A stretch of DNA of 64,000 nt, from contig KV419396.1 in assembly GCA_001630475.1 (NCBI GenBank), positions 1,012,877-1,076,876 of the forward strand. Reading direction: 5' to 3'. Position numbers and translations under genes: made by a program. The stretch's first letter is position 1; every line of letters starts with the position of its first letter. Below are positions 22,716 to 32,509 of the stretch, in pieces. This DNA is from Sistotremastrum niveocremeum HHB9708. Its lineage: Eukaryota; Basidiomycota; Agaricomycetes; Sistotremastrales; Sistotremastraceae. The notes beneath the pieces were generated by a model that saw only the letters and a program-made list of their open reading frames with translations, did not search any database and was not told where the DNA came from.

Positions 22716-25700
22716 TCAACCCACTGCTAGATTGATATTTACCACTCTAAGCGTTCGGTCCTCGCTACAGATTGCCAGTATTCTATTGTGCGGGTTTGTA
22801 GCATCTATTGTCGGTCGCCAAAGGACTCTGAATATATGGCTATTACATGCCAACCTGGACAGCGGATGAGAACATCGATGATCAGGCTTGGAAAAAAACA
22901 CACGTGGAATCTAGCGTCAACTCTAGTGTCCATTTTGCCAGGGTATCCTCGCGACACGAATATATCAGCACGACCCCATTCTCTAGCCCAATGGCCATCG
23001 CGTTTCTATACGAAATCAGCATCGAGATCATCACTCGTGGAGTAGAACACACCTTGAGTCGGGAAACACGGCAACATCGACCGCTGTGGCAGCTTCATCG
23101 AGTTTGAGCACTGCCAAGTTCTTCCAACTCTCTGCCTTCCAGACCCGCACCTAAAGAGAAATCATTAGTTGCCACAGCTTTCGCTAACGTTTGCCGCACC
23201 GTCTTGTCTCGAGCAGCAGTAGCGAAGAAGGATCCTGTCGGCGACCACGCACAATCCCAGATAATGCGAGCATGAGATTTATCAAACGAGACTGGCCGAT
23301 AACCTATTTAAATAGCTCAGCTGGCAACTCTGGAAACGTGTTGCGAGTGGACCTACCAGCGTCGGGCTCCAAGGCGAATACTCGCCATGTTCGATCTCTG
23401 GAGACTGTAAGGATATATCGGTCGTCGGGACTGAATGCTATCCGGGTGACGGTCAAAGCATGGCCTGCAAGTGGAGTTCCAAAGAGTTGCCAAGTTTTCG
23501 TCTCGTGTACACGGATAACTGCGTGCTCTGGACTTGTCGATTTGCATGCTGTCGCCAGGAGAGTTCCCGAATGAGATGTTGCTAACGCAATTAGCTAGTT
23601 TCAAGTCAGAGTAGCCAGATCAAAGGCTTGCTGGGGGTCGAACCTCGTAGCCGTGCCCGAAGACCTTTTCCGTTTCTGGCCATAGAGTTGTTGCCTGCAA
23701 TTCTCCTTCCAGCGGAAGAGAAGCAGAACTATGATCACTCTCCAACGGCTTAGGATCAGCATCCGCTACCATTGTTCGTTTTCAGCGATTCTGTTCAGCG
23801 GAGGAAACAAAGTTCGACCAACCTCCTGTCACGGCTTTATTTGATAATCCAAGCGGAGGAAGAGATGCGGCCAAGGGTCGTGTGTTCTGTAAACCCCATT
23901 ATAAGACGAGATGCAAAGAGGCCTTTGACTTTTCTGACCTCTTCGATATCTGATAGAATTCCATGAGCCTTCACCAGGCTTGCAAAACCCTTAGGGGCTT
24001 CGAAGACTCTTGCAACCTTCTCGTCGGATACACTAACAAATTTCAAAGAATCGAGATGAGCCACATCGATAACATCATAACCATGAATCTGAGGCCGAGC
24101 AATCTCAGCCCAAGTGTTGGCTCGTTCCCCAGAGACGAGTTTTCCGTGAGCACGTGTGGTTTGGTCCAGGCTGTGGTACGTGTTACTTATCATCTTTATT
24201 CAAAAAGACGACCAGCCGTACCCAGTTGAAATAAGATATTCTCCTCCGGGACTCCAGCTGGCTCCGCGTACAGGTCCTTGATGTCCTCCGATCGCGGTGG
24301 CTTCGGCCCATCTATCATTGGCTTCTTGATATCTCCACCGTCGCCAACAACCATTCCAACCCCAGGCGAGTGCCTCCGCTCCTTTACGCGCCCACAAACC
24401 GCCTACGAATCCTCCGAGTCGTTGACCACCAACGTCGCCAAATCTCTGTCGAACGATCCAGAGGGAGTCAGAGTCAGCGGATGATGCTCCGGTCGTTCTG
24501 GATACTGGCGACCAGATTATTAAGGAAGAGTCGGTGGAAGTTGATAATATGGATGGTAACGAAGATCCCGTCTGCGCAGGTCTCCACTCGAGAGAAGTCA
24601 CGCCGGCTTCGTGTCCTACTAATAATGCATCAAGAGTGACCGAATATCGTCGTTGACTGAGTTTCATTGAGAAACGATCCACCCAAAGCCAGATGAACTC
24701 ACCCTTCCGTAGCCGTTTTGACACCCACGACGTATCTTTTCAGAGATAATTGTCTACCACCTTCATCGGCATCCCCGACATCCCCGAGAGACGCCTCGAA
24801 AGCGTCAAGAACATCATCAGTCAGCTCGCCCGCTTTCACAGGAGGTGCATTCTGAATTTCCTCAATGAGCCACAGGCGGATGTTACCGTCCTGTGATCCT
24901 GAAGCTAGGGTCAGACTTGGATTTGCTTGAGGGCCAGAAGGTGAAAATGCGAGTGTCCTGATCCAATCTTCGTGTCCGAACAGAGAAGCGACTTTTTGGA
25001 ACTGTTGGAGATTGTGAGAATGGACCTGCGACGAAGAGACGATAATACCTGATCTTCTCCCCTAACCCACAATTGTATGTTTCGCTCTGTTGATCCTATA
25101 GCCATAATCAAACCTTATCGGAGAACTATCAGGGACCGATGCACACGCTTTGAAGGGGTAACAACGCTCACTGGATGTGTTCGGAAGATTGGTGACTTTT
25201 ATATCAAGGGCATAGCGACCTTTGAGGTCGATGGATTGGACCTCTACAAGACTATCTGAAGAAGACAGGTCTCAATATACAGTTCAGAAGTCTGGACTTA
25301 ACTCATACCATTGTGCTCTGCAATCGACCATACTTTAACGAGTGAATCTGAGGCTCCAGTGACGAGAAGATCTCCAGACGATGTCAAAGCAGATATTGAT
25401 TTCGTATGAGCCTGCGTCTTGGAAGAGATTTTCCACTGTGGTCAAAAGGTTAACGTCGCTGCCTGCGTCTTTGAATTGGTCACGGTACCTTTCCATCCTG
25501 AGTTTTCCGTCGAAGCAACACAACGCCATTCTCATCCGCACTCGCAAGCAGTCTCTCGTTCAGGAAATGCACAACAGTAACCTGTGCCTCATGCCCTGGT
25601 AGAGTGGCATATATTCCCTTATTCACGGCATCCTGTAGGTTTACAATTTGAGCATGAAGTAGACCCAAGATCCTCGATATCTGACCCACAGACGCATCCC

Positions 25701-25818
25701 ATAATGCAACGAAATTATGCGATCCAAAGGCAATCAGAGACGATGCAGGGCCTATCGCAGCTGCATGATTGAATCGATTCGTCGATGCTGATATGTATTC
25801 TGTTGAAGCTGATGCCAT
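22716..25818 (-). CDS. ELP2: Elongator complex protein 2 (WD40)
   Basis: Scaffold subunit of Elongator, which makes wobble-uridine modifications on tRNA. ATG 25818 reads MASASTEYISASTNRFNHAA, followed by SSLIAFGSHNFVALWDASVG, the first WD repeat. Later exons give SVTLDALLVGHEAGVTSLEW and STSTDSSLIIWSP, RFGDVGGQRLGGFVGGLWA, then the Elp2 landmark AEIARPQIHGYDVIDVAHLD with FVSVSDEKVARVFEAPKGF. Near the end come VRVWKAESWKNLAVLKLDEA and ILAICSEDRTLRVVNINLAV. Two WD40 propellers are expected; the predicted length of about 850 residues suits the family. Many short introns; individual borders are approximate. It is divergent from the phosphopantetheinyl transferase gene, with 42 bases between start codons. 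Confidence 0.9.
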
Positions 25819-25860
25819 GAACTTTGAGTCGAGAGAAGCGGAATTCGGATAAGTCTGGTC

Positions 25861-26295
25861 ATGCCCATTGTGGGTATTGGGACTGACATCCTTTCTCTCA
25901 CTCGTATACACGCTCTAGTACAACGACGCTCGTGTGATCATTTTGCGAAACGCATTTTGAGTGATCGAGAAGCGCGAGTTTGGGAAACGTATCGCGAAGT
26001 TGAGTTGAGCAAGAAAGTTCGGTTTCTAGCAGTCAGGTTCGCAAGCGCAACACAAATTCTGCATTGACCTTGACCGCGTAATTTTAGATGGGCAGTGAAA
26101 GAAGCGACTTACAAGGCTCTCCAACCACTGTACAAATTGACGTGGAAGAATGTTTCTCTTCTTCAGGATCCTAGCTCTGGAAGCAATAAACCATGGATAG
26201 CTATCGACTCAAGGCTTGGCTGTTCGTACACATTGCACTGCAGCATCAGTCACGATGGAGATTATGTCACATCATTCGTAGTGGCAGAGAAGTGA
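25861..26295 (+). CDS. PPT2: 4'-phosphopantetheinyl transferase, AcpS type
   Basis: Transfers phosphopantetheine from CoA to an acyl carrier protein; in fungi the AcpS-type enzyme (Ppt2) serves mitochondrial ACP for type II fatty acid and lipoate synthesis. Exon 1 (25861-26036) reads MPIVGIGTDILSLTRIHALV with the metal-binding Asp in GTDI. Exon 2 (26088-26295) restores RFLAVRWAVKEATYKALQPL, the second signature (W/FxxKEAxxKA) whose Glu binds metal, and CSISHDGDYVTSFVVAEK at the end. Total 127 residues, normal for this family. No obvious presequence is seen, so the location is inferred from the family. Confidence 0.93.
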
Positions 26296-26320
26296 TTGCA
26301 TGATATTGTGGACGTTTCGT

Positions 26321-27628
26321 CTACTCCTGCACTACCTCAGGCCACCCCTCAGGCCACCAGTGCCTCACTCGCCATCTAAGATCGCCCTCGTCACTTTTTA
26401 TCTGCAACTCGAACTTTCCATTCTCTACCCCTTCCACATGCTCTAAGCGCATCAGCGCTAGTCCAACGCCATTTAAGGACTGGATCAGCTTGCTTGTGCC
26501 CCTCGTCCTCGGTATTCGTTCACTGTCAGAAGACTGGATGGGAACGGCGGTGATATCTGAGCCTCGTGGCAGCGATGGTGCATCCGTTACCTCGAGATTC
26601 GAAGGTGTCCTGCATCCGGTTAGCTGGCGCTGTGAGGGAAAGTCAAGATTCCACTTACGGGGAGTTTGGGTCAAAAATCTGGACGGGCAGGATTCTCTTC
26701 CTTATCGTTCCCGTATGATAAGTGCGAACTGTGAGCTCCTGACCCACGTAACATCCCTTCCGGAAGTCCACTACAAAGTGGTCAATAACTGCGGATATGG
26801 TACAAGGACTGGGAGCTCACCGCCACCCATGACATCGAGGTTCGACTCCAAAGGGAACGCGCTCATTGGGACAATTTCCTCCACACCTTCTGGCACACCA
26901 CGCATCATGCGGTGTAGCATATACTGATCGGATTCAACCACATCATGTTCTGAAGACGCTAGCGCTGCACCCCAAAGTCAGCCGCATTCGAGTACAGAAG
27001 CAAACATGAAGAACCTTTATCGCCCTGTCTCACAAGCTCTCTCCACCCCATTCCCACCGCACGTAAATCATGCAATGTCGTACTCGACGTTGTGGCCCAT
27101 GGTGAAAGGCCTGAGCTCTCCCAAACTGGTTCGATCGCTCCACTTCTTGCGAACATCCATTTCCGCTGAGCATCTTTCATACGCGACTTTTCATCTCCCC
27201 AGGCTCCCCACACCTCCCACTCGGTACCGACATCCCTGATCTTGACTTTGGACCTGAGAACGTAGCGTTTCAGCAATGCGGGGAGCGGCGGCGTCTCTGG
27301 GTTGGATGGCCGAGGGTCGTATTCGACGAGATATCCTGGTTCTCCAGAAGTTGAAGCCTGTTGGGGATAGACAAATACATCGTATAACACTCGTCCCTTC
27401 AAAGAGTGATATGTACATCATTCGCTTCGAACGCTAGAATTTCTTGCAGACCTGAGCATGGAGAAACGCAGAGTAGAAACCTCCATGATTAGGGACGGTC
27501 GTCGATAGGATACCGTTCAGAAATTGCGAGGCATTTGCGCCTGTGACTGACAAGACAGAACGATTAGGGACACGAGCACATTTTGGCGTCGAACGGATGA
27601 GAGCTCTGAACGCTGAACGAGTGGTCAT
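26321..27628 (-). CDS. IBA57: Iron-sulfur assembly factor Iba57/Caf17
   Basis: Mitochondrial folate-binding-type protein needed with Isa1/Isa2 to build [4Fe-4S] clusters (aconitase, lipoate synthase). ATG 27628 gives [20 protein letters not shown], an Arg/Ser-rich presequence, then [20 protein letters not shown]. The following exon reads [11 protein letters not shown], the next [20 protein letters not shown] and [10 protein letters not shown], and the signature [20 protein letters not shown] follows with the invariant Cys. It ends [17 protein letters not shown]. Four or five introns; about 400 residues. The start is 26 bases from the divergent PET191 start. Confidence 0.95.
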
Positions 27629-27654
27629 GACGAGCGAAAAGTCTGGTTACGTAA

Positions 27655-27982
27655 TTGGATTTCATGTCTTGCGATCCTTTGCTCGCAAGTCTCAAAGAAT
27701 GTCTGCTCAACTCGGACTGCGTCGTCAAGAACGGTCATCTCCCTTCTGAATGTTTCAAAAGTTATCCAGAACAACTCCCTGACCAGTGCCACTCGTTGCG
27801 ACGAGCGTTGTTCAATTGCAAACGAGGACAGGTGTGTACATCGTGCGGCTCCGAATGCCAAGTGCGAGGAGCTGATTCTTCTCTAGCTCGACATGCGAAA
27901 AAGGTTCAGAGGGAACAACGTCACCAACAGCGGGACGCCTAGCACAGCGAGGGCTGACAGTCCAGCAATACAACCCTCTTGA
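27655..27982 (+). CDS. PET191: Cytochrome c oxidase assembly factor Pet191/COA5 (twin CX9C)
   Basis: Small intermembrane-space protein needed to assemble cytochrome c oxidase. Exon 1 ends at 27831 (CKRGQ), intron 27832-27886, exon 2 (27887-27982) begins LDMRKRFRGNNV. Two CX9C motifs are visible: C-DPLLASLKE-C and C-HSLRRALFN-C, with extra Cys in LLNSDCVV and SECF, exactly the Pet191 layout. The LDMRKRFRG motif is also family-typical. Either ATG 27655 or ATG 27664 (MSCDPLL) can be the start; the second fits the family better and gives 87 residues. Confidence 0.93.
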
Positions 27983-28250
27983 ACCTGTGGAGCATCCATC
28001 ATCGTCTCCATCTCCCCACTCCTGGTCATTTTCCCGACATTTATCGCGCCACTGCTACTTACCATCCCCACCTACACGCCATAACCATCTCACATGTCGA
28101 ATTTCGAAAGCGGCATGACATTGCGTCAAAATTATTACAAGTAATACACTATTGTCCGCGATCGACGCGGAGAAACGAAAGCATTTGGTACAAGACGGCA
28201 CGGGCTAATAGAAAGGACATAATCGATAAGGAGATGCACATGGCGTTCAA

Positions 28251-29009
28251 TCAGACGACATAGACATGTCTCTGCCGGACACTGCATGACGCATGAGATC
28301 GGCATCAGATAGCTATCACGAAGCTCCGTACCTGGGCTGGCTAACTGTTCTCTGACGAGTGCTGGAACTGTGTTGTGGTTTGGGTCCCATTCCGAGGAGC
28401 CTTCTCCATCTCTCACCCATAGAGACATGTTCGTCCCTATAGTCTGTCTTTGGTCCCTAATTGCAAAGATACGTACGATCAGTCTCGAGTCGGGTTCGGA
28501 GATTCCGTCTTTCAGGCACTCACCATGACGGGGACCTGGTTTCCGCGATGGTCTGTGGCGCGATAGCGTACTGTTTTCTCCGCGGGATGACGATATCTTT
28601 CGTTCGCGTTCGATCGAATGGTCGCGGGGGCTTCGCGATACACGGGCTGCGCAGCGGCATGAACTGTGGGACGAGCATAGCTGGACTCGCTGGCACGTCT
28701 GGTCCCAGGATTCGTCATACGATATTCAGACGAAGAACGGCCGTGACTGCCTTCTGAAGACCGACGCGACCCATGTCCATGACCAGAACTTGAAGATTGG
28801 GAGTAGGAGCTCCGTGGAGGTGCTGATATATATGTTGTTCTGCCATAGCGAGGAGGTGACGGCGGCGACGCTGCCGTTTGTGGAGGTGGGGGAGAGTAGT
28901 AGTATGTTTTATTGTTGTTGCCGTGATGAGAGTGATTCTCGACTCGGTCGACGGACCTTCGAGAACCGCGGCCATGGGAATGGATGGTGTGATGGGTACG
29001 AACAGACAT
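28251..29009 (-). CDS. Ser/Arg/His-rich disordered protein, unknown
   Basis: Three exons are inferred. The long first exon (ATG 29009) reads MSVRTHHTIHSHGRGSRRSV and is rich in Ser, Arg, His and Pro, with TYYYSPPPPQTAASPPSPP. It ends HRGNQVPVM, then GTGAGT. The second exon gives MSLWVRDGEGSSEWDPNHNT and VPALVREQLASP. The last short exon ends SGRDMSMSSD. About 215 residues. No domain is recognised and no signal peptide is seen. Disordered Ser/Arg proteins of this kind are common in basidiomycetes. The first exon is fairly safe; the downstream joins are tentative. Confidence 0.5.
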
Positions 29010-29329
29010 GAGTTGGAATTTGAGATAGCAAGATTGAAGATAGAGTTGGCACTCGACGAGTTAAAATATGTTTTCTGGAGTCAGGGCCTCGTGCTTTGCG
29101 TCAGGGTGGAGCTCAGGAAATGAAGAGCTTCAGTGCGCTCATCGGCGGTATGATCGAGACGAGGGCGTAGCGGTAATCTCGCATATATCTATTGGAGCGA
29201 CTTTAAAGTAAAAGTGAACGCGTTCCTAGTATAAACTGATAATTAGGGGTGGGTCACTTTCAGAAAATAGGCTCAGCGCCAGGTACCTGAGAGAAAAAAA
29301 GCGAACAGACGCCCGTCGCGAAGCTTCCT
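29010..29329. other. Intergenic region between the Ser/Arg/His-rich gene and GPN3
   Basis: Likely promoter of the minus-strand gene starting at 29009 and the 3' region of GPN3. No gene or repeat is visible. Confidence 0.4.
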
Positions 29330-30521
29330 TCACTCCATTTCAGGAAAATCACCATCATCCATATCGGCCGGCTGGTGACTAACGTGAGCACAGACGGTCA
29401 TCTGAGGGTAAAGTCGGAAGGCCTCACCTCTTTCGGTTCCTCTTCCTCTCCGTATTGCATCGTGAAATCAATGTGGTTCAATACGCTCTCGAGAGATTCC
29501 TCCGAAGTCAGATCCAGTGGCAGGAAGGAGACTAGTGGGTGATCTTCAATCTGCGATACGCGGAGCGTTCAGGAACCAAGATAGTAAGGATGGCAATGTC
29601 GACGGGACCAACCAATTGGACAATGGCTTGATTAAGAGCATGAAACCGAGGATTAGAAGTTTCTTGCTCAGCACCAACAATCAAGAGAGGGTCTGGATCC
29701 AGATACCTGATGGAGATGACTCAGAACCGCATTTGGCATAGCATACATGGCTTCGCGAAACCTACCGTGCCACGTCCTTCCTCTTTCGGATGCCGTTTCG
29801 ACCTCTTGCTGGGTCTGCCGAAGTGCCACTGACGAGATCCATCTTCGACATCAGATTGATCCAGGGAATTTCGAGATTGACCATAGCAGACATGGCACTC
29901 ATGACCCCGCTATTCCGGGGTTGTATTACAGAAGACACGGACATTATAGAAGACATGCACACCTGAAGAACTTGTATCTGTCTTCCATAAATTGTGACTC
30001 GATCAGGTAGACGCCGCAGGTTCGTAATCCCAGGCGAGAGAGATTTTGTACCAGTGCGGGCAGAAGAGGATGGTGCGTGTAAAGCTCAATCTGGCCTGCG
30101 ACGGGTCAGATACGAGTACGATGGACAAAGGGAGATGTGCCGGCTTTCCTGGACAGTCGATGATGAGATAATCGTTGTCAAAGTCTCCGAGTTCTTCCTC
30201 CAGCCAGTCCATATTCTGCAGCAGGTATCTGGCCACGTTTTTCAGCACGGAGAACAGGGTTATGAACAACGCGTCTTACTCGAAGCAATACACGAGTCCA
30301 CCGTTGGGACCGTAGCCCAGCTCGTCCATGACATCTTCAAGCGAGATCAGATGGCGAATGTCGATTGTTGGTTGGTATTCAAACGACTCTGTCTCAGCCG
30401 CGGGATCCAAATTTATAAGATGACCAGTTCGTTTTGACGTGTGGAGATGGGTCAAGAGCGATGTCGAAAAGGTGCTCTTGCCTGCACCCGCTGGACCGCA
30501 GACGAGGACAGCATATCGCAT
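29330..30521 (-). CDS. GPN3: GPN-loop GTPase 3
   Basis: GTPase that helps assemble and import RNA polymerase II (and III). ATG 30521 starts MRYAVLVCGPAGAGKSTFST with the P-loop GPAGAGKS, then the family-defining loop in DELGYGPNGGLVYCFE. WLEEELGDFDNDYLIIDCPG continues as QIELYTHHPLLPALVQNL, forming the G3 box DxPGQ across an intron. NLEIPWINLMSKMDL holds a G4-like motif, and IDFTMQYGEEEEPKE joins PADMDDGDFPEME at the end. The G3 intron (30096-30148) has a GA donor instead of GT. About 290 residues, normal for Gpn3. Divergent from the Fmp32-like gene with 49 bases between starts. Confidence 0.93.
30096..30148 (-). other. Apparent GA-AG intron inside the GPN3 G3 box
   Basis: Minus-strand reading: exon end GACTGTCCAG, intron start GAAAGCC, intron end GTCGCAG, next exon GCCAGATTGAG. 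Removing exactly these 53 bases gives DCPGQIELYTHHP, which is invariant in GPN proteins. The nearby GT (in GACTGT) would delete Pro-Gly from the G3 box. Size matches other introns here. Confidence 0.7.
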
Positions 30522-30570
30522 TTGGGAATGAGAGAAGAGAAATGGTGGACGGACATAACGGATTTACACC

Positions 30571-31658
30571 ATGAACACTCTCCTACGACGACGAGCTCTG
30601 GCTCAAGTACGACGATGGATGTCGACAGACCCTTCGGCATCAACGTCGATATCATTATCATCTCATCCGCATGCCCAAGCTTCCCAATATACCGAGGCTC
30701 AAGCCAACTACTCAGACTCCAATTTGCCTCCGCCTCCCCAGACCGGTCTTTCGATACACTTGGATCCAGATCCTGACGCATACACTGCCCCTCCTTTTCA
30801 CACTCATGACTTTTATTGTAAACTAGAGAAACAATTTCCGCCGCCTATAGCTCACTCCCTGATGCGTGCAACACGCGCCTTGCTAGTGCACCGAATAGGC
30901 CGGGTGCGGCGCGATGGCTTGGATCGAAAGGACTTGGACAACGTATGTGTATAGCTCTTTACGACCGTCTCTTGGGCTGAGCTCTCTCAGCAAGCATACC
31001 TTTTCAAAGCTGCCATGTCCGAAGCTCGCACTGAGATCACGATGCGAACTCGGAAGGAGACTGCTTCCATAAACACTGCCACTTCTGCCTTGCGACGAGA
31101 GGTCGAGTCGTTGCAGGTCAAGATGCAGGAGGAAATTGCAAATCTGAAACACGAGTATGTCTCTTCCAACAAGACAGATTTGTTCCTAACGGGATCTTCA
31201 GGGTCCAGATGGAAGTGGATAATAGGCATAACGAAGCACGAGCGGATATCAAACAACAAGCCATCGCCATTGAGGTACGTCCGGGAACACTCAGTCTGGA
31301 GCATCTTATTCATCGATCCACCCAGGATGTATTAAATCGAGCTATCATTGGCCTGGGCGACGTTCGAGCAGAGATTGAACGCGTGAAATGGGATAATATG
31401 CGACGGACAGTCAGTAAGTGCTATTCTAGCGTCTCTATGCGGGTACATGGTCTGATTCTATCGTACAAAGCTGGGCTTGCCTCTTTCATCCTCTTCACTA
31501 TCATCTTCATGGAGCTGCGTCCCAAGCCACCACCGCCTCCGGTTCCACAGCCAAACTTTACGCCCAAGCCATCAATGCGCTCGATGGGTATCAATATTGA
31601 TGAGATGAGTCCTGACCCCGAACGAGAGGGCTTGGAGAATTCAGAGTATGTGACGTAG
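30571..31658 (+). CDS. Mitochondrial coiled-coil membrane protein, Fmp32/CCDC90/MCUR1 (DUF1640) family
   Basis: ATG 30571 gives [20 protein letters not shown], a classic Arg-rich mitochondrial presequence. After a disordered part, [20 protein letters not shown] starts the conserved DUF1640 region. Downstream exons form a long coiled coil ([59 protein letters not shown]). A single membrane helix follows ([17 protein letters not shown]), then a Pro-rich tail ending [10 protein letters not shown]. The family includes yeast Fmp32, implicated in cytochrome oxidase assembly, and animal MCUR1. About 270 residues, five short introns. Confidence 0.88.
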
Positions 31659-31756
31659 GATATAATATGGGAATTGAGCGGGAGACTAGCAGCACAAGTT
31701 ATTACTGTATCATATATTAACAATTCAAGATTGGAATCATAGACTTACCCAAAGTT

Positions 31757-32348
31757 TCAAACAGCCGTGCTCTCGAGCTGATCTGCCAGAGCATCGACCT
31801 TGTCGTCACCCGCCTTCGTCTCCTCCGACTCCTGTGCTTCATCTTTCTCCTTAGTCGTTGTGTCTGGCGTCGGCCAGACCTTAACGTCGTCGTCGTCATC
31901 CTCCCAACTGTCCTTGATGATCCTCTCTTTCTCCTCTTTCTTCTTTTCCTTCGCCTTCTCTCTCTTCTTCGCACTCTTGCTCAGCGGTGCACCACTAGGT
32001 CCCGTCGTCGCAGCCTTCTTCTTCGGATTCGTCTCAGAGCTAGGCGGAACCCATCCAAGGATATGGCCCTTCGGCAACTGGGTTCGTTCGAATTGTTGCT
32101 GTCTCGTTCCTCTAAATCGGCTGACATCTTCTTGTGGTGTGAACCCGGGACGTATTTTGATTTCTTTCCGTACTCTGAGATCATCGAAAGACGCATATAT
32201 CGTGTGGGTGCAATATATTGGACATGAGGAGCACGATGACTCACGAGCCGTCTGCGCGTTTCGTTGGAGGCACGACTCGATCCAATGTTCGAGGGTCGAC
32301 GATGATTCCAGACGCAGTACAATCAGGATTGATGGGTGGAAGAGACAT
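31757..32348 (-). CDS. PYM1: PYM homologue (partner of Y14 and Mago)
   Basis: PYM strips exon-junction complexes from mRNA by binding the Mago-Y14 pair and the ribosome. ATG 32348 starts MSLPPINPDCTASGIIVDPR, then RVVPPTKRADGS; after a GTGAGT intron the second exon continues VRKEIKIRPGFTPQEDVSRF. This GI.VDP.T...P...RPDG..RK.....G..PQE pattern is the Mago-binding N-terminus. The rest is Lys/Glu-rich (KSAKKREKAKEKKKEEKER) with a short acidic run, about 176 residues in all. The open frame upstream of ATG 32348 was not used. Convergent with the Fmp32-like gene, 98 bases apart. Confidence 0.88.
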
Positions 32349-32509
32349 GTTGTAAGGAACAAAGGACTGGGCGTAAAGGTGTGTAGTAGACTTATGACCG
32401 AATCAAGCTGAGATTCAAACGCGCTCTAATTCGAACCTGTCCAAGAATAATCCTATATCGATACCGTAGACACTGCAGTAGGACTATCTAAAGCAATCAC
32501 TGTCGAGCT

